DNA of 8,269 bases, taken from the NCBI GenBank assembly GCA_949840605.1, contig CATKXN010000123.1, positions 1-8,269 on the forward strand, given 5' to 3'. Both the position numbers and the translations under genes were made by a program. The DNA comes from an uncultured Alistipes sp. (GTDB lineage Bacteria > Bacteroidota > Bacteroidia > Bacteroidales > Rikenellaceae). The notes beneath the pieces are model-generated. The model was not told the DNA's origin. It did no database searches and saw only the letters and a program-made list of their open reading frames with translations. The stretch's first letter is position 1. Each line of letters opens with the position of its first letter. This document shows positions 1 to 6,176 of this stretch, piece after piece.

Positions 1-1391
1 GTGTAGTCCTTCCCGGCCCAGCCGTTCTTGACGAACTGCTCCATGCCCCCTTGTGCGCGCATGGCGTCGCACGTGGGCCAGAAGGCCGCGCCCGTGTTCC
101 GGGCCGCCTGACGCTGGAAGTCGAGCATGTAGGGGATGGCGTCCATCGGTTCGAAGCCTGCGTCGGTCTTCGTCGAACGGTCGCTGACGCCCAGCACCAG
201 CACCGCGGCGCCGGGGAAACAGCTCCGGACGAAGGCCACCATCTTTTCGATCTGCGCCGCGTAGTTGGTGTAGCTCTTCACGCCCGACTGCATGATGTTG
301 AGCCCGTATTGGAGAATCACCAGGTCGTAAGGGGCGAGGGCGTTGATCTGGGCGTTGACCGCGGGGTTGGTCCAGAACATCGCCTGGCCGTTGTTGCTGC
401 GCACCGAATAGTTGTCGACCACCACGCCGCCGCCTTCGAAGACCGCGCCGTAGCCGATGAAGCCCTCCGTGCCGGAGAGCACCTTGAAGGCGAGCGAGCG
501 GATGTGCGGGGCCGAAACCACGATCTGGCGCATGGCGGCGTCGCCCGTGATGTCGAATTCGCGGCGTTCGGTGTCGTTGAGCGTCACCTCGACGCGGCTG
601 TCGCAGGGCGAGAGGAAGAGGATGCGCACCCCGTCGCACGAGTCGAGCAGCCGGCGGTAGTCGGTGTTCTCCCAGCGGGTCGACGCCCCCGCCGCGGGCT
701 GGCTGACCCAGCCCGAGATGTAGAAATTATTGCGCAGACTGGCCGGGGCGGCCTTGCGCTGCATGATGTTGTAGGTCGTCCAGCCCTTCGACTGGGTTTT
801 GATCGTGCGGCGGAAGGCCGTCAGCGGCGAGGCCGTCGGGGCGAATCCCGCACCGCCGCCGGGGCGTTCCCCGAAGGCTGTCTGTAACCGCTCGCGCAGG
901 TCCGCGGTGAGGATGTCGCCCTCGACGAACGAGTCGCCGAGGAAGGCGATGCGCACCGGACGCCGGGCGTTGAGCAGCGTGTCGCAGAAGGCGCGGATGA
1001 GACCGCTGTCGCTGTAATCCTCGATCGGGACGGGCGTTGCGGTGAGACGCGCCGAGTCGGGTTCGGGCCGCGGACCGCGAAGCGTGTCCCGCGGGATGAT
1101 CCACCGATAGGTGGCCTGCGCCTCGCGCGGGGCGGTGTCGGCCTCGATGCGTTCGGCGACGGCTTCGAGGTCGACGTGGAAATCCTCCTCGTCGAAAAGG
1201 ACGGGTTCGGCGATCGGTTCGGCCGCCGCCGCGTCGTCGAAGACGAGGATGTCCGAGAGGATGTTGGCGCGGCGCAGTTTGACGCTTCCGACGCTCTGCG
1301 GGGGGATGAAGCCGACGGCCACGAGCACTGCGATAAGCGCCGCGGTCGCCAGCCAGCTGCGGTGGGTGTAGTCTTTTTCGGGGGAGTTCAT
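1..1391 (-). CDS. SGNH/GDSL-type hydrolase, membrane-anchored (3' end outside window)
   Basis: 463 complete codons are visible, read leftward from the ATG at 1391; the C-terminus lies beyond the left edge. Residues about 13-30 form one hydrophobic segment, suggesting an N-terminal anchor with the rest in the periplasm. Residues 31-140 are an acidic, proline-rich linker. The SGNH fold follows: block I is FLGDSFVEGD with the presumed nucleophile Ser154; a candidate block II Gly is in RSNNGQ (331-336); block III is QYGLNIM with Asn365. The Asp-x-x-His block V would fall just past the visible end (GWAGKDYT), so the catalytic triad cannot be checked. Family members hydrolyse or transfer acyl esters, often acetyl groups on glycans; that substrate is an inference. 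It is the last visible gene of a minus-strand unit and starts 7 bases after the peptidase stop with no clear Shine-Dalgarno, so it is probably translationally coupled. Confidence 0.85.
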   Translation of the reverse strand, partial: MNSPEKDYTHRSWLATAALIAVLVAVGFIPPQSVGSVKLRRANILSDILVFDDAAAAEPIAEPVLFDEEDFHVDLEAVAERIEADTAPREAQATYRWIIPRDTLRGPRPEPDSARLTATPVPIEDYSDSGLIRAFCDTLLNARRPVRIAFLGDSFVEGDILTADLRERLQTAFGERPGGGAGFAPTASPLTAFRRTIKTQSKGWTTYNIMQRKAAPASLRNNFYISGWVSQPAAGASTRWENTDYRRLLDSCDGVRILFLSPCDSRVEVTLNDTERREFDITGDAAMRQIVVSAPHIRSLAFKVLSGTEGFIGYGAVFEGGGVVVDNYSVRSNNGQAMFWTNPAVNAQINALAPYDLVILQYGLNIMQSGVKSYTNYAAQIEKMVAFVRSCFPGAAVLVLGVSDRSTKTDAGFEPMDAIPYMLDFQRQAARNTGAAFWPTCDAMRAQGGMEQFVKNGWAGKDY

Positions 1392-1398
1392 TGCCGGT

Positions 1399-2160
1399 TT
1401 AGTCGCGCCGTCCGAGGATCAGGAAGACGTAGTAGAGGACCGAGGCGATGGCGCTCAACGCCGCCACGAGGTAGGTGCGGGCCGCCCACGAGAGGGCCTC
1501 TTTGGCCTGTGCGAGCTGTGCGCCCTGCATCGTGCGGCTTGTCTGGAGCCACTCCACGGCGCGGGCCGAGGCGTTGTATTCCACGGGCAGCGTGACGAGC
1601 GAGAAGACCGCCGACATGGCGATCATGCCCACGCCGATCCAGCAGAGCAGTTCGTTCTGCGTCGAGGCCAGGATCACCAGGCCCAGGATGATGACCCACG
1701 TGGCGGCCGACGAGGCGAACTGCACGACGGGAACCAGCTGCGAGCGGAGCACCAGCGGTGCATAGCCCTGCGCATGCTGCACGGCGTGGCCGCACTCGTG
1801 GGCGGCGACGGCCGCGGCGGCGACGCTCGTCGACGAGTAGACCGAGTCGCTCAGGTTGACGGTCATCGTCTGCGGGTTGAAATGGTCGGTGAGGTGGCCG
1901 CCCACGTGCGTCACTTTCACGTTGTGGATGTTGTTGTCGCGCAGCATCTTCTCGGCGACCTCGGCGCCGGTTAGTCCGCCCGGGAACTGCACCTTCGAAT
2001 ACTTATTGAACACCGATTGCAGGCGCGCCTGCACGATGAATCCGACGACGCCGATGGCGATGATGAGGACGAACATGCCCATCGTCGCGGCGTCGTAGCG
2101 CGCGGCGTGGGGTTCTGCGTAAAAGCCTGTCTGGAGCAGGGCGATCATAGGAAATGTCAT
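1399..2160 (-). CDS. Membrane zinc metallopeptidase, YugP-like (Zn_peptidase_2 family)
   Basis: 253 residues, close to the usual 225-240 for the family plus a short N-terminal extension. A membrane segment lies at about 27-45. The catalytic zinc motif HECGH is at 121-125 in the setting AAAVAAHECGHAVQHA. Glu194 in VEYNASARA corresponds to the conserved E-[FY]-[DN]-A-S-x-R-A segment and is the likely third zinc ligand. Further hydrophobic segments lie at about 152-166, 172-192 and 228-249. This is a membrane-embedded peptidase family related in logic to HtpX/M48; its substrates are not known in general. The first ATG (2160) is preceded by only a weak AGAGA element; the ATG at residue 5 is an alternative. 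It starts 8 bases after the dehydrogenase stop and ends 7 bases before the hydrolase start, so it sits inside one transcript. Confidence 0.92.
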   Translation of the reverse strand: MTFPMIALLQTGFYAEPHAARYDAATMGMFVLIIAIGVVGFIVQARLQSVFNKYSKVQFPGGLTGAEVAEKMLRDNNIHNVKVTHVGGHLTDHFNPQTMTVNLSDSVYSSTSVAAAAVAAHECGHAVQHAQGYAPLVLRSQLVPVVQFASSAATWVIILGLVILASTQNELLCWIGVGMIAMSAVFSLVTLPVEYNASARAVEWLQTSRTMQGAQLAQAKEALSWAARTYLVAALSAIASVLYYVFLILGRRD

Positions 2161-2168
2161 AGCGTTCT

Positions 2169-2918
2169 CTATTTGGTTTTGCGGTACGTATAAAATGCGC
2201 CGGCCTGCCGGGCGGGCATCAGTACCATATCATTAACGTTCATGTGCGCGGGTAATTGTGCGGCCCACGCAATCGCTTCGGCGATGTCGTCGCCGGTGAG
2301 AGGCTCGACGCCCGTGTAAACCGCGTCGGCGCGCGCCTTGTCGCCGTGGAAGCGGACCTCGGAAAACTCCGTCTCGACCATCCCCGGACGGATCTCCGTG
2401 ACCTTGATCCCGGCCGACAGCAGGTCGGCGCGCATCGATTGCGAAATGGCGTGCACGGCGTGCTTCGAGGCGCAGTAGACCGCGCCGTTCTCGTAGGCTT
2501 CGGTCCCGGCGATCGAGCCGATGTTGAAGATGTGCCCGCCGCCCGCGGCGACCATCTTCGGGGCGATGACGCGCGTGACGTACAGCAGCCCCTTGACGTT
2601 GGTGTCGATCATGGCGTCCCAGTCGCGGGTGTCGCCTCGGTCGATGTGTTCCAGTCCGGCGGCCAGTCCCGCGTTGTTGACCAGCAGGTCGACCCTTTCG
2701 AGCGGTTCGAGCCAGCGGCGCACCTCCTCTTCGGAGCGCACGTCGAACGCGAGCGTCGTGCAGCTGCCGCCTGCCGCCTCGATCTCGGCTTTCAGCGCCG
2801 CGAGGCGTTCGACACGCCGTCCGGTGACCGTGACGGCGTATCCCTCTTTCGCAAGCCGGAGCGCCGTAGCGCGTCCGATGCCCGATGTCGCACCGGTGAT
2901 AAGAGCTTCCTTTTTCAT
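2169..2918 (-). CDS. ydfG: NADP-dependent short-chain dehydrogenase, YdfG-like (3-hydroxy acid / serine dehydrogenase type)
   Basis: 249 residues, normal for a classical short-chain dehydrogenase. The Rossmann motif TGATSGIG is at 8-15, followed by GRR at 33-35, whose basic residues suggest NADP(H). NNAG is at 81-84. The catalytic set is Asn107, Ser135, Tyr148 and Lys152 (YCASK). Beyond the generic family, the segments MIDTNVKGL, TEFSEVRF and LPAHMNVN resemble E. coli YdfG, which oxidises L-serine, L-allo-threonine and 3-hydroxy acids and reduces malonic semialdehyde; this comparison is from memory. The frame is open upstream to an ATG at 2972, but that would add 18 residues unlike the family and overlap the promoter, so the ATG at 2918 was chosen. 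It is the first gene of the minus-strand unit. The physiological substrate is inferred. Confidence 0.9.
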   Translation of the reverse strand: MKKEALITGATSGIGRATALRLAKEGYAVTVTGRRVERLAALKAEIEAAGGSCTTLAFDVRSEEEVRRWLEPLERVDLLVNNAGLAAGLEHIDRGDTRDWDAMIDTNVKGLLYVTRVIAPKMVAAGGGHIFNIGSIAGTEAYENGAVYCASKHAVHAISQSMRADLLSAGIKVTEIRPGMVETEFSEVRFHGDKARADAVYTGVEPLTGDDIAEAIAWAAQLPAHMNVNDMVLMPARQAGAFYTYRKTK

Positions 2919-2938
2919 ATCGAACCCTTTGTTTGCCG

Positions 2939-2969
2939 CAAAGATAACAAAAAACGGGCGGTTTCGAAA
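2939..2969 (-). promoter_or_regulatory. Bacteroidota-type promoter for the dehydrogenase-peptidase-hydrolase unit
   Basis: On the minus strand, TATCTTTG (2946-2939) matches the -7 consensus TAnnTTTG exactly. TTTC (2969-2966) sits 19 bases upstream as a one-mismatch -33 element (TTTG). The -7 box ends 20 bases before the ATG at 2918, giving a short leader. The -33 element lies inside the perfect 10-base palindrome GTTTCGAAAC (2961-2970). Confidence 0.7.
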
Positions 2970-2982
2970 CACTTCTCTATTG

Positions 2983-3000
2983 ATAAAAGTGTCGTTACGA
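2983..3000 (+). repeat. Direct repeat, copy 1 (ATAAAAGTGTCGTTACGA)
   Basis: 18 bases matching copy 2 (3072-3089) at 17 of 18 positions; the one difference is the central base of the small palindrome TCGT-N-ACGA. This copy lies 14 bases upstream of the -33 element of the minus-strand promoter. One copy sits before each of two divergent promoters, which is the arrangement expected of a shared operator; no binding protein can be named. Confidence 0.7.
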
Positions 3001-3071
3001 TGTCGAACATTGCAAAATGCCGGGTGGTTTCCGAACCCGATTGCGGGGGCTTTGTAAAACCTTCCGACTGA

Positions 3072-3092
3072 ATAAAAGTGTCGTCACGACAC
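3072..3092 (+). repeat. Direct repeat, copy 2, with 15-base palindrome
   Basis: ATAAAAGTGTCGTCACGA (3072-3089) repeats copy 1 (2983-3000), 89 bases away. Here the core extends to a perfect palindrome GTGTCGT-C-ACGACAC (3078-3092), with 7-base arms around one base. Copy 1 keeps only the inner TCGT-N-ACGA symmetry. It lies immediately upstream of where the -33 region of the plus-strand promoter should be. Confidence 0.7.
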
Positions 3093-3102
3093 CCGAAATA
3101 CG

Positions 3103-3130
3103 AAATTTATGTGTTTCTTTGCATAAATTT
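3103..3130. promoter_or_regulatory. Inverted repeat bracketing the presumed plus-strand -7 box
   Basis: The perfect 9-base arms AAATTTATG (3103-3111) and CATAAATTT (3122-3130) enclose a 10-base spacer, TGTTTCTTTG. The spacer contains TTTCTTTG (3114-3121), a one-mismatch version of the Bacteroidota -7 element. No good -33 element is present at 19-21 bases, so the promoter is a weak or activator-dependent candidate. The inverted repeat could be a dimer operator over the promoter, or a hairpin if transcription starts further upstream. The permease ATG follows 17 bases later, with no clear Shine-Dalgarno. Confidence 0.5.
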
Positions 3131-3147
3131 TCTGCAAAACCGCTGCC

Positions 3148-4392
3148 ATGAATCTCGCCTTTTTCATCGCACGCCGCATGGCGAAGCCCTCCCCGGAGAA
3201 CAAGCCCGGGGTGATGGAGCGTATCGCCGTGGTGTCGGTGGCGCTGGGTGCGGCGGTGATGATCCTCGCGATGGCCGTCATCATGGGCTTCAAACGCGAG
3301 GTGGCGCACAAGATGACGGGTTTCGCCGCCCACGTCTCGGTGACCGACGTGCGGGGTGTCAACGCCCTCGATTCGGAACCCGTGCACCGCAGCGCGCATC
3401 TCGAGGAGCTGATCCGCGGGACCGACGGCTTCGTGGCGATGGCTCCCTATGCCGTGAAGGGCGGGATCGTCCGCACGGCCGATGCCGTGGGCGAGGTGAT
3501 GCTCAAGGGCGTCGAGGGGGGGTACGACTGGTCCTATTTCCGCGAATGGCTCGTCGAGGGCGAGCTGCCCCGCGTGGGCGACTCGGTGCGCACGAAGGAC
3601 ATCCTGCTGTCGCGCTCGCTGGCCGACAGGCTGCAGCTCGGGGTGGGTGACAAGGTCGAGATGCTCTTCGTCGAGCCGGGCGAAATGCCCCGCCGCGACC
3701 GGTTCAAGGTGTCGGGCGTCTACGTCTCGGGGATGGAGGAGATGGACGGCGTGGCGGTCGTCACGGACATCCGCAACGTGCAGCGCCTTTCGGACTGGGG
3801 GCCGGACGAGATTTCCGGTTATGAAATACGGACCCGCGACCTGCGCGACGCCGGCGATTTTGCCCGCACGCTCGGGCGAAAGCTGCTCTACGACGAGGAG
3901 GAGGGAACGGAAAACCTTGCGGTGACGAGCGTCACGGAGCGTTACGCCAATATTTTCGACTGGCTGAAAGCCCACGACGTGAACGCCGCGGTGATCATCG
4001 TCATCATGCTGGTCGTGGCCTTCTTCAACATGGCCTCGGCGCTGCTGATCCTGGTGCTCGAACGCACGCGCATGATCGGTCTGCTGAAAGCCCTCGGGAT
4101 GCGCAGCGGCGAACTGCGTCGCATATTCCTCTGGCGGGCGGGCTTCGTCACGCTGCGAGGGCTCGCGTGGGGCAACGCCGTGGGACTGGGGCTGTGTCTG
4201 GTGCAGAAATGGACCCATCTGGTGAAACTCAGCTCGGAGGGCTACCTGCTCTCGGAGGTGCCCGTGTCGCTGGGATGGGGATGGTGGCTGGCGCTGAACG
4301 CCGGCTTCATCGCCGCGATCGTCGCCCTGCTGGTGATTCCGACGGCCGCGGTGTCCGGAGTGAAACCCGAAGAAACGATACGATACGAATGA
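3148..4392 (+). CDS. FtsX/MacB-type ABC transporter permease, LolC/LolE-like
   Basis: 414 residues with the family layout: cytoplasmic N-terminus, first membrane helix at about 25-47, a large periplasmic MacB-like domain at about 50-275, then three helices at about 279-304, 325-352 and 376-400. The FtsX signature is clear at 304-345 (LERTRMIGLLKALGMRSGELRRIF and the following helix). In the LolCDE system such subunits pull lipoproteins out of the inner membrane for delivery to the outer membrane. No ATPase subunit is encoded in the window, so it must pair with one made elsewhere, and assignment to LolC/E rather than another FtsX-type exporter is an inference. It heads a four-gene unit; its TGA overlaps the ubiE start as ATGA. 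Bacteroidota usually have one such permease beside ubiE, as I recall, which supports a housekeeping role. Confidence 0.88.
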   Translation: MNLAFFIARRMAKPSPENKPGVMERIAVVSVALGAAVMILAMAVIMGFKREVAHKMTGFAAHVSVTDVRGVNALDSEPVHRSAHLEELIRGTDGFVAMAPYAVKGGIVRTADAVGEVMLKGVEGGYDWSYFREWLVEGELPRVGDSVRTKDILLSRSLADRLQLGVGDKVEMLFVEPGEMPRRDRFKVSGVYVSGMEEMDGVAVVTDIRNVQRLSDWGPDEISGYEIRTRDLRDAGDFARTLGRKLLYDEEEGTENLAVTSVTERYANIFDWLKAHDVNAAVIIVIMLVVAFFNMASALLILVLERTRMIGLLKALGMRSGELRRIFLWRAGFVTLRGLAWGNAVGLGLCLVQKWTHLVKLSSEGYLLSEVPVSLGWGWWLALNAGFIAAIVALLVIPTAAVSGVKPEETIRYE

Positions 4393-5105
4393 AACCCTAC
4401 AACACAGATCAGACCAAGAAGGAAGAGGTCCGTGAGATGTTCGACAACATCGCGCCGCGATACGACCTGCTGAACCATACGCTTTCGGTGAACGTCGACC
4501 GCATCTGGCGCCGCCGCGCGGTGAACGAGGTGCGGCGTGCGAAACCCCGCCGCATCCTCGACGTGGCGACCGGCACGGGCGACCTGGCGATCGCCCTGGC
4601 GCGGCGCATCCGCGATGTGCAGGTGATGGGGGTCGATCTTTCGGAGGCGATGCTTGCCGTGGCGCGCCGCAAGGTCGAGGCCCGGGGGCTGGACAACCGC
4701 ATCGTCCTCGAAAGGGGCGACGCCGAACACCTCGAAGTGGCCGACGCTTCGGTTGACGCGGCGACCGTCGCATTCGGGGTGCGCAATTTCGGCGACCTCG
4801 CGGCCGGGCTCCGCGAACTGGCCCGCACAATAAAACCCGGGGGCAAAGTCGTTATTCTGGAGTTCTCGCGGCCCCGCAACCGGGTGTTCCGGGCGTTGTA
4901 CGAGTTCTACTCCTACCGGATTCTGCCCCGCATCGGCGGGCTGGTGTCGCGCGACAAACGGGCCTACGAATACCTGCCGGCCTCGGTGGGGGAGTTTCCC
5001 GCCCCGGCGGAGTTTCTGGGAATGATGGAAAAGGCGGGGTTTCGCAACTGCCGGGCGAAAAGCCAGAGTTTCGGGATCGCGCAGATATATATAGGAGAGC
5101 GATGA
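4389..5105 (+). CDS. ubiE: Demethylmenaquinone methyltransferase (UbiE/MenG)
   Basis: 238 residues, typical length. This is the SAM-dependent C-methyltransferase of the last step of menaquinone synthesis, converting demethylmenaquinone to menaquinone. An anaerobic Bacteroidota would use only this activity and not the ubiquinone step. Visible signatures are the N-terminal MFDNIAPRYDLLNHTLS (17-33), the SAM-binding motif I LDVATGTGDLA (57-67), the acidic GVDLS (81-85) that binds the SAM ribose, the family motif FGVRNF (129-134), and KPGGKVVILEFSRP (149-162). The ATG at 4389 was chosen because it overlaps the permease stop and gives the family N-terminus; the frame is open further upstream inside the permease gene. 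Its own TGA overlaps the next start. Confidence 0.96.
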   Translation: MKPYNTDQTKKEEVREMFDNIAPRYDLLNHTLSVNVDRIWRRRAVNEVRRAKPRRILDVATGTGDLAIALARRIRDVQVMGVDLSEAMLAVARRKVEARGLDNRIVLERGDAEHLEVADASVDAATVAFGVRNFGDLAAGLRELARTIKPGGKVVILEFSRPRNRVFRALYEFYSYRILPRIGGLVSRDKRAYEYLPASVGEFPAPAEFLGMMEKAGFRNCRAKSQSFGIAQIYIGER

Positions 5106-5608
5106 GGAAAATCCTGTCATACCTTTTGCTGCTGGCGGTCGCGGTGTCGTCGGTTTCGTGCCGCAGGGCCGTCGAGAAGGCGCAGCGCAACATCCGCTTC
5201 GAGGGGATCGAGAAGATCGAGCGCCAGGGGCTGACCGGCGCCGAGATCGTCGTGCGGGTGAAGAACGACACGGGCTACAAGCTGCAGCTCAACCTGGCCG
5301 AAATCGACGTCTACTATGCCGGCGGGCGTGTGGGGACGGTCGTGCTGCGCGAGCCGGTCGAGGTGCCCCGGCGCACGACGGGCAGCTTCCGGACGCTGTG
5401 GCGGGTGAAAATATCCGACCCGCTGGCGCTCTACGTGCTGCTTCGGAAAGTCGAGGCGGGGGACCTTTCGCAGGTCGGCATCGCCTATGCCCTGGAGGGG
5501 CGCGGGGGGCCGGCTCCCGTAAAAATTTCGCGCGACAGGATGCCGTTGTCGGATTTTTTGAATACCTTTGGCCTCACGTTGCAGGACGTTAAAAAACAAT
5601 TGAGATGA
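5102..5608 (+). CDS. LEA14-like (WHy domain) lipoprotein
   Basis: 168 residues. The N-terminus is a lipoprotein signal peptide: basic start MRK, hydrophobic core to about residue 15, and the lipobox-like SVSC with Cys20 as the acylated residue. No acidic surface-export signal follows Cys20 (it is followed by RR), so a periplasm-facing location is more likely. Residues about 32-145 have the alternating beta pattern of the water-stress/LEA type 2 fold (GAEIVVRVKNDTGYKLQL, then paired strands with VEVPRRTTGSF). Such proteins are common in Bacteroidota; their molecular role is unknown. The start lies in an ATGA overlap with ubiE and has an unusually clear Shine-Dalgarno (AGGAGAG) 3 bases upstream. 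The downstream gene starts in another ATGA overlap. Confidence 0.85.
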   Translation: MRKILSYLLLLAVAVSSVSCRRAVEKAQRNIRFEGIEKIERQGLTGAEIVVRVKNDTGYKLQLNLAEIDVYYAGGRVGTVVLREPVEVPRRTTGSFRTLWRVKISDPLALYVLLRKVEAGDLSQVGIAYALEGRGGPAPVKISRDRMPLSDFLNTFGLTLQDVKKQLR

Positions 5609-6072
5609 TACGCAGATCGTCGGTTCTTACCCTGATACTCCTGTGTGCGGCCGTTTCGCTCCGCGCACAGTCGCTCGACGCCTTCAAACAACGGCTGGCC
5701 GATCCCGCTTCCGGAGCTTCGCTCTTCGGCCGGGCGCAGGTGACCGTCACGGAGCACGGCGACGCCGCGCGCGCCGTGGCCGACGCCGCACGCGCCGGAC
5801 AGCAGCTGCGGATACGCGGCTTCCGCGTCTGCATCTTCTCGGACAACGGACCCGAGGCCCGCAACGGGGCCTTCGCCGCCCAGAAACTCTTCGAAGAGAC
5901 CTATCCGGGCGTGAAGGTTTACATGGATTACAAGATCCCCTATTTCGTCGTTTCGGTCGGGGACTGCCTGAGCAACGAGGAGGCCGTGATTCTGAAGGGC
6001 CGCGTGTCGGGCACCTTCCCGAAAGCGTTTCTCAAGAACGAGGAATTCCCCATTTCGAACCTTTTGGACTAA
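5605..6072 (+). CDS. Small secreted protein with SPOR-like domain
   Basis: 155 residues. Residues 1-21 form a Sec signal peptide (basic MIRR, hydrophobic core, cleavage near LRA-QS). Residues about 71-145 resemble a SPOR domain, a fold that binds denuded peptidoglycan: RGFRVCIFSDNG, then a helix (AAQKLFEETYP), VKVYMDYKIPYFVVSVGDC, then a helix ending in FPKAFL. The Y-x-x-P-x-F-x-V-x-V-G-D segment is the most typical part. Cys76 and Cys121 both fall in predicted strands and could form a disulfide. The preceding stretch (22-65) is alanine-rich and I do not recognise it. As the last gene of the ATGA-coupled unit, it suggests a cell-envelope role. The domain call rests on the pattern I can see by eye. 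Confidence 0.8.
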   Translation: MIRRSSVLTLILLCAAVSLRAQSLDAFKQRLADPASGASLFGRAQVTVTEHGDAARAVADAARAGQQLRIRGFRVCIFSDNGPEARNGAFAAQKLFEETYPGVKVYMDYKIPYFVVSVGDCLSNEEAVILKGRVSGTFPKAFLKNEEFPISNLLD

Positions 6073-6106
6073 GAAAGGTCCGGTTTTGAAAATTATACGT
6101 TTTTTC

Positions 6107-6137
6107 TTTGCTTATTTCTGGCGAATATCTATCTTTG
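6107..6137 (+). promoter_or_regulatory. Consensus Bacteroidota promoter of the cysteine-rich lipoprotein
   Basis: TTTG (6107-6110), a 19-base spacer and TATCTTTG (6130-6137) match the phylum consensus TTTG-N19-TAnnTTTG exactly. Transcription should begin near 6144, leaving an AT-rich leader of about 33 bases before the ATG at 6177. It is the strongest promoter-like sequence in the window, which suggests high expression from the primary sigma factor. Confidence 0.85.
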
Positions 6138-6176
6138 CGGCGTTACTGAAAAACTAATTTCTAAACATGTAGCGCT

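Noticed and set aside
40..65. Suspected frameshift near the visible end of the SGNH hydrolase
   Set aside because: On re-reading the codons the frame continues cleanly as MRAQGGMEQFVKNGWAGKDYT-type sequence to the window edge; there is no shift.
51..887. 278-codon plus-strand open frame
   Set aside because: It is the complement of the SGNH hydrolase gene, whose GDS and GxN motifs and full-length reading are convincing; the antisense product shows no recognisable domain.
2995..4830. 611-codon minus-strand open frame opposite the permease and ubiE genes
   Set aside because: It is antisense to two clearly recognisable genes. Its protein is dominated by Arg, His, Pro and Gly in low-complexity runs, the usual artefact of GC-rich third positions.
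6066..6087. Possible terminator at the end of the four-gene plus-strand unit
   Set aside because: GGAC/GTCC gives only a 4-base stem around the stop codon, and the following run is just four T residues. It is too weak to call, although some termination before the 6107 promoter is likely.
6167..6172. ATG-TAG start-stop pair just before the cysteine-rich gene
   Set aside because: A one-codon upstream frame could in principle affect initiation, but there is no ribosome binding site before it and ATGTAG is expected by chance in AT-rich leaders.
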